From Rhodobacter sp. (GTDB lineage Bacteria > Pseudomonadota > Alphaproteobacteria > Rhodobacterales > Rhodobacteraceae), in assembly GCA_030065095.1 (NCBI GenBank), contig JASJDP010000025.1, positions 1-64,000 on the forward strand: 64,000 nt of DNA. The letters are read 5' to 3'. The notes under the pieces were generated by a model that had not been told where the DNA came from, searched no databases, and worked only from the letters and a program-made list of their open reading frames with translations. The position numbers and the translations under genes were made by a program. Shown piece after piece: positions 55,514 to 64,000 of the stretch (positions are counted from its first letter, which is position 1; each line of letters starts with the position of its first letter).

Positions 55514-56833
55514 CTACTTGCGCGTATAGGCGTCCGAGAACCCGGCCCGCCGCACCGCGGCCAACCCGGCCCGCAGCGATCCCGCATCCCGGTACGGTCC
55601 CGCCACGACGATCCGATAGACCTTGCCCCCCCGCGAATAGCTGGCCAGTTTCGCCGGGACCCCCAGCGCCTTCAGCCGTGCCGCCGTGTTCCGTGCATTC
55701 GACTCGACCGAGAACGTGCCCACCTGCACATAGCGGTGTCCCGCATTCACCGGCTTCGTCGGTTTGGCCGGAGCCGTCACCCGCACCGGTGTCCGCTTCG
55801 GCGGCGCGGCCTGAGCCGGCGGCACAGCCTTGGTGGACACGCGAACATTGGCCGTTGCCGCCGGTGGCTGGTTCTTCGTCGACACAACCGGACCGTTGAC
55901 CGCCACATAACGCCGCTGCTGCTGCATGCTCACGAACGGATAACGCAGATTCGGGAACAGCTTGGTCACATCCCGCCCGGTAGTTCGATCGATCAGCCGC
56001 CGCGGCGTTCCGCTGGTCCACACCAGCCGCATCTGCACGAATCCCTCGCGGGTCTGCTGGCCGCGATAGGGATTGAACCGGTCCTGTTCGAAGGCGGGCT
56101 TGTAGCCCGGCGGTGGCGCGATTCTGGGCGGCGGCGCGACCCGGATCGCACCGGAGGCCGCCGCATATTGCGTACCGCCCGCCGTCGCATAGGCCCCCGG
56201 GTGATCCACCTGCGGTCCGCACCGCACCTTATGCCCGCCTCCGTTGCGCAGGTATTTCTGGCTCAACGCCGATCCGCCGGGGCAGGCGCTGGCCACCGTT
56301 GTCGTGCCTAGCGGTGCAGGCGCCGCGGTCTGGATCCGGACCGGCGCAGGCTTGACGCGCACCTGTGCTGGCGGCGCGGCCTGTACAACAACAGGTGCCG
56401 ACCGAGGCTTGTTCTGTACGACCACCGGGGTCGGTGCCGATGTCGGGCGCACCCGCGTCGGCGCCGGGGCTGGCGCGGGGCTCGGTTTGGGCGGCGCGAC
56501 CACCCGGACCGGGTCGGGTTTTGGCTTTGGCGGCACCGGTTTCGGCGCCGCAGCCACCTGCACCGGCGGTGCGGCGGCGGGCTTTGGCTTGGCCATGGTC
56601 GGCTGGAAGCCGCACAGCACCTTGCGGTTCCGCGTCACCCGCGGCACCCAGGTCACGGCCCCGTCAAACCCCGCCCGCACGAAGACGCATCCCTTGCTGT
56701 CGACATATTGCTTGCCGGTGAAGCTCGCAGGCGGAAACTCTGCCGGTTCGTCCGCGTTGCGCAGCGATTGGGCGTCCGCGGCACCGATGATCAGCACAAG
56801 CGCCAAAGCGGTCAGGGAGGTTGTTCTCAGCAT
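55514..56833 (-). CDS. exported Pro-rich protein with SPOR domain
   Basis: 439 aa. Signal peptide (about 1-21, ending GAADAQ), a small N-terminal domain with paired cysteines (KGCVFVRAGFDGAVTWVPRVTRNRKVLCGFQP), a long Pro/Ala/Val/Lys-rich disordered linker (about 75-190), a middle part with a Cys pair (ASACPGG...HKVRCGPQ), and a C-terminal SPOR domain (about 365-439; HRYVQVGTFSVESNARNTAARLKALG...YRIVVAGPY). SPOR domains bind denuded septal peptidoglycan, so a cell-division or envelope role is likely. M1 is taken as MLRTTS; an ATG five codons earlier is possible. Confidence 0.85.
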   Translation of the reverse strand: MLRTTSLTALALVLIIGAADAQSLRNADEPAEFPPASFTGKQYVDSKGCVFVRAGFDGAVTWVPRVTRNRKVLCGFQPTMAKPKPAAAPPVQVAAAPKPVPPKPKPDPVRVVAPPKPSPAPAPAPTRVRPTSAPTPVVVQNKPRSAPVVVQAAPPAQVRVKPAPVRIQTAAPAPLGTTTVASACPGGSALSQKYLRNGGGHKVRCGPQVDHPGAYATAGGTQYAAASGAIRVAPPPRIAPPPGYKPAFEQDRFNPYRGQQTREGFVQMRLVWTSGTPRRLIDRTTGRDVTKLFPNLRYPFVSMQQQRRYVAVNGPVVSTKNQPPAATANVRVSTKAVPPAQAAPPKRTPVRVTAPAKPTKPVNAGHRYVQVGTFSVESNARNTAARLKALGVPAKLASYSRGGKVYRIVVAGPYRDAGSLRAGLAAVRRAGFSDAYTRK

Positions 56834-56844
56834 TCTGTGGCCCC

Positions 56845-56860
56845 ACACAAGATGTTGTGT
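56845..56860. promoter_or_regulatory. inverted repeat in the SPOR gene leader
   Basis: ACACAA-GATG-TTGTGT, a 6-bp perfect inverted repeat 12 nt upstream of the chosen SPOR start. Could be an operator or an RNA hairpin in the 5' leader. Confidence 0.35.
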
Positions 56861-56903
56861 AAGAATGCCTCAGATGTCCCAACTCGTAAAGAGGGCGGTT
56901 CGC

Positions 56904-57536
56904 CTATTTTGTGCCGAACATCCGGTCACCCGCATCCCCTAGACCTGGAACAATATATCCGGAGTCATTCAGATAATCATCCACAGATGCTGTAACAATT
57001 GGAACGTCGGGATGCGCCTCCTTCATGCGCGCGATTCCCTCGGGCGCGGCCAGCAGGCACAGGAACCGGATGTCCCTTGCACCGGCGTCTTTCAGCAGAT
57101 CCACCGCCGCGGCGGATGAATTCCCTGTGGCCAGCATCGGATCCACCGCGATCACCAGCCGGTTTTCCAGCCCGTCCGGCACCTTGAAGTAATACTGTAC
57201 CGGTTCCAGCGTCTCTTCGTCCCGGTAAAGCCCGACGAATCCGACCCGCGCCGAGGGGATCAGTTCCAGAACCCCGTCCAAGAGCCCGTTCCCGGCCCGC
57301 AGGATCGACACCAGCGCCAGCTTCGGACCGTCCAGCACCGGTGCGTCCATCTCGCAAAGCGGGGTCTCGATCCGCTTGGTGGTCATCGGCAGTTCGCGGG
57401 TGATCTCGAACGCCAGAAGTTGACTGATCTCGCGCAGAAGCTGCCGGAAGGACGCGGTCGAGGTGTCCTTTTCCCGCATCAGGGTCAGCTTGTGCTGTAC
57501 CAGCGGATGTTTGACGACGGTCAGGTGATCAAGCAT
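56904..57536 (-). CDS. upp: uracil phosphoribosyltransferase
   Basis: 210 aa, typical length. Makes UMP from uracil and PRPP. Seen: [67 protein letters not shown], the PRPP loop [14 protein letters not shown], and the uracil-binding [20 protein letters not shown] at the C terminus. Last gene of the nucleoside salvage operon; its start overlaps the add stop by 8 nt. Confidence 0.97.
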   Translation of the reverse strand: MLDHLTVVKHPLVQHKLTLMREKDTSTASFRQLLREISQLLAFEITRELPMTTKRIETPLCEMDAPVLDGPKLALVSILRAGNGLLDGVLELIPSARVGFVGLYRDEETLEPVQYYFKVPDGLENRLVIAVDPMLATGNSSAAAVDLLKDAGARDIRFLCLLAAPEGIARMKEAHPDVPIVTASVDDYLNDSGYIVPGLGDAGDRMFGTK

Positions 57537-58521
57537 CGGGAGCCTCCAAAATCTTCAACACCCGTGCCCGGGTCTCTTCATCACAGAATGCCGCGTTCGC
57601 CGCGGCAAGGTTGATCTGCCGAAAATCCTCTGCCTCCCAGCCGAAGGTTTCGGCCAGGCGATCGTACTCGACCCGCAGCGAGGTCTTGAAAAACGGCGGA
57701 TCGTCGGTCGACAGCGTAACCGGAACGCCTGCGTCTCGCAGCGTTTGGACGGGATGCGCCTCCCATGACGGGAACACCCCCAGAAACACGTTCGACCCGG
57801 GACACACCTCCAGCACGACCTGTTCTTGCGCCAGGCGCTCCACCACTGCCGGTTCTTCGATCGCCTGCACGCCGTGCCCGATCCGCGCGGGTCTCAGCGC
57901 TACCATCGCGTCGCGTACGCTGGCCGCACCGCCCCATTCGCCGGCATGGACCGTGATCCCAAGACCCGCCTCGCGCGCCATATCGAAGGCATAGCAGAAA
58001 TCCCCGGGCTTGCCCTTTCGCTCGTCGCCGCCCATGCCGAAACCCACCAGCCAGTCGCCCGCCGTTTCTGCGGCGCACAGCGCGGTTTCCTTGGCCTTTT
58101 CCGGTCCGAAATGCCGGATGCAGGTGACGATGCCGCGCAGGACGATTCCATCGCGCGCCTCGGCGATCCCGGCCGCCTCCTGGATCGCGTGCAGGTACTC
58201 GCGCCACGCCCCCAGGTCGCGCCCGCCGCAGAAATCGGGGCTCAGGAAGGTTTCGCAATAGACCACCCCTTGGCCCGCGCTTTCCTCCAGAACGGCCAGT
58301 GTCAGGCGATGATAATCCTCGGGTGTCTTCAGCGTCGAGGTCGCGGCCTCGTAAACCTCGAGAAAGTGCCAGAAATCGCGGTAGCTATAGCCGCCATCCG
58401 GGGCAAAGATGTGAGAAATGTCCAACCGTTTCTCGGCCGCCAGGCCGCGGATGAACCCCGGTGGCGCGGCGCCTTCCAGGTGCAGGTGCAATTCGACCTT
58501 CGGCAGATCGGCGACGCTCAC
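57529..58521 (-). CDS. add: adenosine deaminase
   Basis: 330 aa amidohydrolase with zinc ligands in [11 protein letters not shown] (HxH), HAGEWGG, and the Asp of [12 protein letters not shown], plus the catalytic Glu region. Deaminates adenosine/deoxyadenosine to inosine forms. GTG 58519-58521 overlaps the deoB stop (GTGA); the long open frame beyond it runs inside deoB and is not coding. The operon order cdd-deoA-deoB-add-upp supports nucleoside catabolism and salvage. Adenine deaminases are related, but the STDDPPFF form fits adenosine deaminase. Confidence 0.88.
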   Translation of the reverse strand: MSVADLPKVELHLHLEGAAPPGFIRGLAAEKRLDISHIFAPDGGYSYRDFWHFLEVYEAATSTLKTPEDYHRLTLAVLEESAGQGVVYCETFLSPDFCGGRDLGAWREYLHAIQEAAGIAEARDGIVLRGIVTCIRHFGPEKAKETALCAAETAGDWLVGFGMGGDERKGKPGDFCYAFDMAREAGLGITVHAGEWGGAASVRDAMVALRPARIGHGVQAIEEPAVVERLAQEQVVLEVCPGSNVFLGVFPSWEAHPVQTLRDAGVPVTLSTDDPPFFKTSLRVEYDRLAETFGWEAEDFRQINLAAANAAFCDEETRARVLKILEAPDA

Positions 58522-59714
58522 AGGAACGACCGCCCGGGCCCCTGCGCCGGCACCCCCAGATGCGTCGCGATCGAAGCGCCGACGTCGGAAAACCCGACCA
58601 ATCCGACCTCTCGCAGGCCCAGACCAAACCCCACCACTGGCACACGCTCGCGCGTATGGTCGGTGCCGTGCCAGGTGGGGTCGTTGCCATGGTCGGCGGT
58701 GAAAATCGCCAGGTCGCCGGGCCGCAGCGCGTCGACGAACCGCGGCACCAAAGCATCGAACCATTCCAGCGCCCGAGCGTAGCCGCTGACGTCGCGCCGA
58801 TGGCCGAATTTGCTGTCGAACTCAACAAAGTTGGCAAAGGTCAAGGAACCCTCCACAGCCCCGGCAGCGTAGTCCACCAAATGTTCGAAAAGCAGCGCAT
58901 CTTGCCCTTTTCGAACCTCCGAGATCCCACGCATCGAAAAGATATCCCCGATTTTGCCCACAGCGTACACAGGCCGTCCGGCCGATTTGACCCAGTCGCA
59001 CAAGGTCGGGCCGGGGGGCGCAATGGCGAAATCCCTGCGGTTCGCCGTCCGTTCGAATCCGCTGTCGGCCGAACCCACGAAGGGCCGTGCGATCACCCGT
59101 CCGACCTTCATCGCATGCAGCCGCGGCGCCAGCGCCTCGCAAAGCGCCAGCAACCGCTCCAGCCCGAAATGCTCCTCATGCGCCGCGATCTGGAACACGC
59201 TGTCGGCCGACGTGTAGCAGATCGGCCGACCGGTGCGGATATGCGCGGCCCCCTCCTCTTCGATGATCCGCGTTCCGCTGGCATGCCGGTTGCCCAGGAT
59301 AGCGTCGGTCCCCGCCAGCCGGCAGACCTCGGCCACCACGTCGTCGGGAAAGGCCGGGTCGGCGTCGGGAAAATAGTGCCAGTCCCAGGGGACCGGTACG
59401 CCCGCCAGTTCCCAATGTCCCGATGGCGTGTCTTTGCCGCGCGAAACCTCCGTCGCGGCCCCCCAAAGCCCCGACGGCGCGGCCGTCAGCCCCGGCACCC
59501 CTGCCCCGCTTGCCAGGCGCACGGCCGCCCCCAGCCCCAGCGCGTCCAGATGCGGCAGCCGCAGGGGGCCGCTCCGCCCCTGTTCGGCCCGGCCCGCGGC
59601 GCATTCCGCCGCGATGTGGCCCAGTGTGTTCGCACCCGCGTCACCGAAATCGCCGGCATCGGGCGCCCCGCCGCACCCCACCGAATCCAGCACCACCAGG
59701 AATGCCCGCGCCAT
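58518..59714 (-). CDS. deoB: phosphopentomutase
   Basis: 398 aa alkaline-phosphatase-fold enzyme interconverting (deoxy)ribose 1- and 5-phosphates. Seen: ARAFLVVLDSVGCGGAPDA (metal-ligand Asp), TPSGHWELAGVPV, the RTGRPICYTSADSVFQIAAHEE loop with the phosphorylatable Thr region, and ADHGNDPTWHGTDHTRERVPVVGFG (metal ligands). Overlaps both neighbours by a few bases. Confidence 0.95.
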   Translation of the reverse strand: MARAFLVVLDSVGCGGAPDAGDFGDAGANTLGHIAAECAAGRAEQGRSGPLRLPHLDALGLGAAVRLASGAGVPGLTAAPSGLWGAATEVSRGKDTPSGHWELAGVPVPWDWHYFPDADPAFPDDVVAEVCRLAGTDAILGNRHASGTRIIEEEGAAHIRTGRPICYTSADSVFQIAAHEEHFGLERLLALCEALAPRLHAMKVGRVIARPFVGSADSGFERTANRRDFAIAPPGPTLCDWVKSAGRPVYAVGKIGDIFSMRGISEVRKGQDALLFEHLVDYAAGAVEGSLTFANFVEFDSKFGHRRDVSGYARALEWFDALVPRFVDALRPGDLAIFTADHGNDPTWHGTDHTRERVPVVGFGLGLREVGLVGFSDVGASIATHLGVPAQGPGRSFL

Positions 59715-61021
59715 CAGGTTACGACCCGGTGCACCAGCGGCGGCGGCTCGACCTCGGTCTCGCCGATCTCGAACGCCGGCACCAGCGCGGCCACCGCCGC
59801 GTCGGCAGCGTCCTCGTCCGCGGCATGCACGACGGCCAGCACGTCCCCTGCGGCCACCTCGTCGCCCAGCATCGCGACATCCGACAAGCCCACCGACGGA
59901 TCGATCCGTTCGCCGGCGCGCATGCGCCCGCCGCCCAGCCGTACGACGGTCATCCCCATTTCATAGCCGTCCATCGCCGCAACGAACCCTGCGCGCGGCG
60001 CGGGCACCGGGCGTTCCACCGGAGCGGCAGGCAAACGGTCCCGCCAGCGCTCGACGAAGTCGCGGGGCCCGCCCTTGGCCGCCACCATGCGCCCGAAGCG
60101 TTCAGCCGCCGCGCCCGAGGACAACACCTCCTGCACTTGCGCGGCGCCCTGCGCGCGGGTCTCGGCCATGCCGGCCAGGCGCAAGAGCTCGCCGCCCAGC
60201 TCTGCGGTCAAAAGGCTCAGGATCGTGTCGGTGCCGTCCTCGGTCAACGACACCATCACCTCCATGATTTCCAGCGCATTGCCGACGGAAGGCACGCAGG
60301 GCTGGTTCATGTCGGTGATCAGGGCCGATGCCGGGCTGCCCGCGCCCTGGGCCGTCTGCACCAGCGACGCCGCCAGCGCCCCGGCGTCGTCCAGCGTGCG
60401 CATGAACGCACCGGACCCGGCCTTGACGTCCAGCATCAGGGGGGCGGCGCCGCCCGCCAGCTTCTTCGACAGGATCGACGCCGTGATCAGATCGATCGAT
60501 TCCACCGTCGAGGTGACGTCGCGGATCGCATAAAGCCGCCGGTCCGCCGGCGCGATATTCCCGCTTGCCGCCACCAGGGCGCAGCCCGCATCGCGCACGA
60601 TCCTGCGAAACGCCTCCTCGCCCAACTCGGTCGACAGGCCGGGGATCGACTCCAGCTTGTCCAGCGTCCCGCCGGTATGGCCCAACCCGCGCCCCGACAG
60701 CATCGGCATATACGCCCCAAGCGCCGCCATGGCGGGGCCCAGCGTCAAAGAGATGCAGTCGCCGATGCCGCCGGTGGAATGCTTGTCCACCACCGGCCCC
60801 GGCAGATCCCAGGTCATCACGTCGCCGCTGTCGCGCATCGCCAGCGTCAGCGCCACGCGCTCGTCCTCGCTCATCGGGTGGCAGCAGACCGCCATGGCGA
60901 ACGCCCCGGCCTGTGCGTCATCAACCGCGCCGCTTGCCAGACCTTCGGCGAACCAGCCGATTTCTGCCGGGTTCAGGCGGTCTCCGGTGCGCAATTTGGC
61001 CAGGATCGTGCGCGCGTCCAT
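59714..61021 (-). CDS. deoA: thymidine phosphorylase
   Basis: 435 aa. Cleaves thymidine/deoxyuridine with phosphate. Seen: GPVVDKHSTGGIGDCISL (phosphate-binding, family signature), SGRGLGHTGGTLDKLESIPG, ILSKKLAGGAAPLMLDVKAGSGAFM and the C-terminal PYNP_C-like domain ending near residue 435. ATG 61019-61021 follows the cdd stop by 2 nt; the longer frame overlaps cdd. Its stop shares a base with the deoB start. Confidence 0.95.
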   Translation of the reverse strand: MDARTILAKLRTGDRLNPAEIGWFAEGLASGAVDDAQAGAFAMAVCCHPMSEDERVALTLAMRDSGDVMTWDLPGPVVDKHSTGGIGDCISLTLGPAMAALGAYMPMLSGRGLGHTGGTLDKLESIPGLSTELGEEAFRRIVRDAGCALVAASGNIAPADRRLYAIRDVTSTVESIDLITASILSKKLAGGAAPLMLDVKAGSGAFMRTLDDAGALAASLVQTAQGAGSPASALITDMNQPCVPSVGNALEIMEVMVSLTEDGTDTILSLLTAELGGELLRLAGMAETRAQGAAQVQEVLSSGAAAERFGRMVAAKGGPRDFVERWRDRLPAAPVERPVPAPRAGFVAAMDGYEMGMTVVRLGGGRMRAGERIDPSVGLSDVAMLGDEVAAGDVLAVVHAADEDAADAAVAALVPAFEIGETEVEPPPLVHRVVT

Positions 61022-61023
61022 CG

Positions 61024-61416
61024 TCAGTTTTCGTCCATATGCGACTTGCGGAACGCGCCCGGCAGCAGTTCGGCCACCGTCGCCGTCGCCACTGCACCGG
61101 CCGTCGTCGCCATTGTCACAATTGCATCCGGCCCCGCGAATTCCGCCAGCTTCTGGCGGCATCCGCCGCAGGGCGACACCGGTTCGGGGCTCTCGGCGAT
61201 CACCGCCACCTCGGCAATCTCGGTTTCGCCTGCGGCGACCATCGCGGCGATGGCCCCGGCCTCGGCGCAGGTGCCTTCGGGATAGGCCGCGTTTTCCACG
61301 TTGCACCCGGCATGGACATGGCCTGCTTTCGTGCGCAGCGCCGCGCCGACCTTAAACCCCGAATAGGGCGCATAGGCGTTTTTTCGGATCTCTCTAGCGG
61401 CATCGAGCAACGACAT
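61024..61416 (-). CDS. cdd: cytidine deaminase
   Basis: 130 aa tetrameric-type cytidine deaminase. Seen: YAPYSGFKVGAALRTKAG, the catalytic NVENAAYPEGTCAEAGAI (zinc Cys and Glu), and the second zinc pair PCGGCRQKLAEF. Converts cytidine to uridine, feeding deoA and upp. ATG 61414-61416 is taken; a GTG two codons earlier (61422) is also possible, with GGAG 4 nt before it. First gene of the operon. Confidence 0.95.
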   Translation of the reverse strand: MSLLDAAREIRKNAYAPYSGFKVGAALRTKAGHVHAGCNVENAAYPEGTCAEAGAIAAMVAAGETEIAEVAVIAESPEPVSPCGGCRQKLAEFAGPDAIVTMATTAGAVATATVAELLPGAFRKSHMDEN

Positions 61417-61558
61417 CGGCACACATCTCCACGAGTCATCCCCAGACTGCGGCGCGGCGCGGGCCGATGCAAGGGGCGGCGGACCGCGCCTATCCAGACG
61501 GACAGGCCACTGCCAAGGTCGTCCAACGGCATTTCAGAAAAACGAGGGATTCCAAACC

Positions 61559-62725
61559 ATGCTTAGATTTGTTCCGTCCATTGTCGCCTTGTCCGTGCTG
61601 TGCGCGCCCACGCTTCACGCCCAGCAGACCGATCCGTCCAGCCCGCAGACCGAACGGCTGCGCGTGACGAACATGTGCGGCTACGAGATCTGGGTCGAGC
61701 AGGATTTCATTCACACGGTCCCGGGCGCGCCGATCGTGGTCAAGCTGCCCGACGGCAAATCCTATGATTATCCGATCCCGGATGCCGGGATCGCCGCCAC
61801 CCGGTTCTGGGCCAAGAATTCCTGCAACGAGCATGGCTATAACTGCGGCGTCGGCGAAAGCTCTGGCGTGCCAGAGGCGCAAGACAAGGGCTGGCAGACC
61901 AAACAGACCGTCTACGACGCACCGATCGACTCGAAATTCGAAGGGACCTTCGGATGCACCATCACTGGCGGCACCGGCTGCGCCACCAACCCCTCGAACG
62001 GCGAGCCCCTTGATTCCAGCACCTATTGGGATGCCTCCGCCGTCGATGGCTACACCTTCCCGTTCCAGATCAACGTCAAGAACGACGCCAGCGGCAGTTG
62101 CATGACGCAAAGCGACACCCCCAAACTGGTCAAGGAAATCACCTGCGGCAGCCTCGAACCGGAAAATTACTGCGGCAGCAACGATCTCAGCACGAATGGC
62201 AAATACGACACCGTTAACGGGGTCGATGTGACCAGCGTGATGATGAAATACACAGCTTACATGGACGACACCAAGGTCGTCGGCTGTTTCAGCCCCTGCA
62301 CCAAGATGACCTCCGGCTCGTGGAATGGCTGGATGGACAAGCTCGGCGGTCTTCAGCCGGCTTCGCCGGAATCGCAGATGTATTGCTGTCCGACGCCGCC
62401 GGTCAGCTCGGCCGCGTGCCGCGCCGGGCCCGCCGATACCATGCAGTACACCAAGGACGTGCATGAGGTCTGCGACAGCTACGCCTACGCCTACGACGAC
62501 GGTATCGGCCTGGTGAAATGCGACGGGACCGTGCGGTACGAGATGGTGTTCTGCCCCGGCGGCGCCGCGACCGCCCCGCCGCAGACGGCCCAGCGCCCGG
62601 CGAGCCAAGCCTTCTGCAACAGCACCGTCCCCGGCCAGATGTGCCGCGGCGACATCCCCTGCCCGTCGACCGTGGCAGCCTGCGGCGCGAACCCGGAAAT
62701 GTGCCGCTGCCCGTCGAACGGCTGA
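61559..62725 (+). CDS. exported thaumatin-like protein with Cys-rich tail
   Basis: 388 aa. Signal peptide about 1-21 (ending TLHA). Residues about 33-345 match the thaumatin/PR-5 fold: LRVTNMCGYEIWVEQ, TRFWAKNSCNEHGYNCGVGESSG, DASAVDGYTFPFQI, CFSPCTKM, MYCCPTPP, and the C-terminal signature VCDSYAYAYDDGIGLVKCDG...VFCPGG. The core holds exactly 16 cysteines, the number that forms eight disulfides in plant thaumatin-like proteins. A Pro/Ala linker (about 346-356) leads to a 36-residue tail with six more cysteines. Such proteins are common in plants, fungi and animals but rare in bacteria. Secreted or periplasmic; a glucan-binding or antimicrobial role is possible, unproven. Confidence 0.85.
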   Translation: MLRFVPSIVALSVLCAPTLHAQQTDPSSPQTERLRVTNMCGYEIWVEQDFIHTVPGAPIVVKLPDGKSYDYPIPDAGIAATRFWAKNSCNEHGYNCGVGESSGVPEAQDKGWQTKQTVYDAPIDSKFEGTFGCTITGGTGCATNPSNGEPLDSSTYWDASAVDGYTFPFQINVKNDASGSCMTQSDTPKLVKEITCGSLEPENYCGSNDLSTNGKYDTVNGVDVTSVMMKYTAYMDDTKVVGCFSPCTKMTSGSWNGWMDKLGGLQPASPESQMYCCPTPPVSSAACRAGPADTMQYTKDVHEVCDSYAYAYDDGIGLVKCDGTVRYEMVFCPGGAATAPPQTAQRPASQAFCNSTVPGQMCRGDIPCPSTVAACGANPEMCRCPSNG

Positions 62726-62780
62726 CCGCCGCCGCGCGCCGCCTTGCCGCGGCGCGCCCGTTCATGCGACGATTGCCTGA

Positions 62781-62802
62781 GCGCATATCCTGCGATATGC
62801 GC
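62781..62802. other. strong hairpin between the thaumatin-like gene and maeB
   Basis: GCGCATATC-CTGC-GATATGCGC, a perfect 9-bp stem with a 4-nt loop, 56 nt past the thaumatin-like stop. It may terminate that transcript (no U-tract) or be a second operator half of the maeB control region. Confidence 0.5.
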
Positions 62803-62812
62803 AGCCACATGG

Positions 62813-62832
62813 TTAGTTTAACGTTAAACTAA
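62813..62832. promoter_or_regulatory. perfect 20-bp palindrome upstream of maeB
   Basis: TTAGTTTAACGTTAAACTAA is fully self-complementary over 20 bp, AT-rich in a GC-rich setting, 25 nt before the maeB start. Placed to act as a repressor operator overlapping the maeB promoter/leader. The regulator is unknown. Confidence 0.6.
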
Positions 62833-62857
62833 ATCCTCGCACGAAAGGCCCGCGCCC

Positions 62858-64000
62858 GTGAACGACCAACGCCAGGAAACCTTCCGCCAGACCGCGCTGA
62901 CCTATCACGAGACACCGAAACCCGGCAAACTCGAGATCCGCGCCACCAAGCCGCTGGCCAACGGGCGTGACCTGGCGCTGGCCTACTCTCCCGGCGTCGC
63001 CGAGGCCTGTCTGGAGATCAAGGCCGACCCGCAGGCCGCAAGCCGTTATACGGCCAAGGCAAATCTGGTTGCGGTGGTCTCCAACGGGACCGCCGTCCTC
63101 GGCCTCGGCAACATCGGCGGGTTGGCCTCCAAGCCGGTGATGGAGGGCAAGGCCGTCCTGTTCAAGAAATTCGCCAATATCGATTGTTTCGACATCGAAC
63201 TGAACGAATCCGACCCCGAGAAAGTCGCAGACATCGTCTGCGCGCTGGAGCCCACCTTTGGCGCCATCAACCTCGAAGACATCAAGGCGCCGGACTGTTT
63301 CATCGTCGAAAAGCTGTGCCGCGAGCGGATGAACATCCCCGTTTTCCACGACGACCAGCACGGCACCGCCATCGTCGTCGGCGCCGCCGCCACCAACGCG
63401 CTGCACGTGGCGGGGAAGCGGTTCGAGGATATCAAGGTCGTATCGACCGGCGGCGGCGCGGCGGGGATCGCTTGCCTCAACATGCTGCTGAAGCTGGGCG
63501 TGAGACGGGAAAATGTCTGGCTGGTCGATCTGCATGGGCTGATTCACGAAGGCCGCACCGAGGACATGACCGAGCAAAAGGCCTGCTACGCGCAACCGGG
63601 CAGTGCACGGACGCTCGACGACGTCATCGAAAACGCCGACCTGTTTCTCGGCCTGTCGGGCCCCAACGTGCTGAAACCCGACATGGTCAGGAAGATGGCC
63701 GACCGCCCGATCATCTTCGCGCTGGCCAATCCCAATCCGGAAATCCAGCCCGAAGACGCCCGCGCCGCAGCGCCGGACGCGATCATTGCCACCGGCCGGT
63801 CCGACTATCCCAATCAGGTCAACAACGTCCTGTGCTTTCCCTTCATTTTCCGCGGTGCGCTGGACGCCGGCGCGACCGAGATCAACGACGACATGCAGCT
63901 TGCCTGCATCGACGGCATCGCCGCGCTGGCGCGCGCCACGACCAGCGCCGAGGCCGCCGCCGCCTACAAGGGTGAACAGCTCAGCTTCGGCGCCGAATAT
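62858..64000 (+). CDS. maeB: NADP-dependent malic enzyme (3' end beyond window)
   Basis: Oxidatively decarboxylates malate to pyruvate. 381 codons visible, open to the right edge. Seen: [37 protein letters not shown] (Tyr/Lys active site), [60 protein letters not shown] (metal-binding Asp pair), and the Rossmann region [14 protein letters not shown]. The malic domain without a long N-terminal extension matches the MaeB class, whose C terminus usually carries a phosphotransacetylase-like domain not visible here. GTG 62858 start with AAAGG upstream; no in-frame ATG is near. With ppsA it links C4 acids made by the bhc cycle to pyruvate/PEP. Confidence 0.9.
   Translation, partial: MNDQRQETFRQTALTYHETPKPGKLEIRATKPLANGRDLALAYSPGVAEACLEIKADPQAASRYTAKANLVAVVSNGTAVLGLGNIGGLASKPVMEGKAVLFKKFANIDCFDIELNESDPEKVADIVCALEPTFGAINLEDIKAPDCFIVEKLCRERMNIPVFHDDQHGTAIVVGAAATNALHVAGKRFEDIKVVSTGGGAAGIACLNMLLKLGVRRENVWLVDLHGLIHEGRTEDMTEQKACYAQPGSARTLDDVIENADLFLGLSGPNVLKPDMVRKMADRPIIFALANPNPEIQPEDARAAAPDAIIATGRSDYPNQVNNVLCFPFIFRGALDAGATEINDDMQLACIDGIAALARATTSAEAAAAYKGEQLSFGAEY

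Noticed and set aside
55238-56311. Rightward frame with ATG and GGAG at 55238
   Set aside because: It reads mostly antisense through the SPOR-domain gene and has no recognisable domain. The Shine-Dalgarno-like match may be chance.

Overview
The window is GC-rich, densely packed bacterial chromosome, most likely from an alphaproteobacterium of the Rhodobacterales (Roseobacter/Paracoccus type). The grounds are a bhc (beta-hydroxyaspartate cycle) cluster, a riboswitch-led gcvTHP operon, TRAP-type uptake of malonate, and many ATGA/GTGA-coupled genes. I see no insertion sequence, prophage, CRISPR array or rRNA. One tRNA (Ala, CGC anticodon) is present.

Layout: (1) 1-4020: bhcR divergent from bhcA-bhcB-bhcC, the glyoxylate-assimilating beta-hydroxyaspartate cycle; bhcC runs off the left edge. 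(2) 4049-10131: a small exported protein, an AT-rich SLATT-like membrane protein coupled to carB, carB, a CPBP-type membrane protein and a gamma-glutamylcyclotransferase-like protein. (3) 10211-14883: tandem glycine riboswitch and gcvT-gcvH-gcvP. (4) 14935-37931: nucleotidyltransferase-fold protein, PEP synthase, tRNA-Ala, then a stress/redox region. This region holds a Lon-like protease and Usp; an aminotransferase / acyl-CoA synthetase / 2-oxoacid dehydrogenase E1a-E1b-E2 / Leu-Glu-type dehydrogenase operon; a phosphotransferase-kinase fusion; a divergent pair of class II amidotransferase and ATP-grasp-like protein; Hsp20; a DUF5765 membrane protein; a second-type FtsH; a small acidic protein; and a mini cytochrome c. 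Many promoters here carry TTGAN-N4-NTCAA boxes of the CRP/FNR family, mostly with a nearly constant box-to-start distance, so the region looks like one oxygen/redox-responsive regulon. (5) 38106-44510: BMP-family nucleoside-type ABC transporter in one operon with nicotinate phosphoribosyltransferase. (6) 44606-51082: GntR regulator divergent from a TRAP dctPQM / malonyl-CoA decarboxylase / malonyl-CoA synthetase operon (malonate use). (7) 51539-54960: DUF4153 membrane protein, H-NOX sensor and HNOBA-GGDEF diguanylate cyclase. (8) 55514-61416: a SPOR-domain envelope protein and a tightly overlapping nucleoside salvage operon cdd-deoA-deoB-add-upp. (9) 61559-64000: an exported thaumatin-like protein, rare in bacteria, then a perfect 20-bp palindrome and the start of an NADP-type malic enzyme (maeB).

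Together the genes suggest a heterotroph that lives on small carboxylates and nitrogenous compounds released by phytoplankton (glycolate/glyoxylate, glycine, malonate, nucleosides, amino acids). It has gluconeogenic and anaplerotic links (ppsA, maeB) and an FNR-like programme that couples proteostasis, amino-acid/2-oxoacid oxidation and possibly NO/c-di-GMP signalling to oxygen supply. The least explained parts are the FNR-box island with its amidotransferase/ATP-grasp pair, the SLATT-like gene behind carB, the H-NOX lacking its usual heme-propionate motif, and the thaumatin-like protein.
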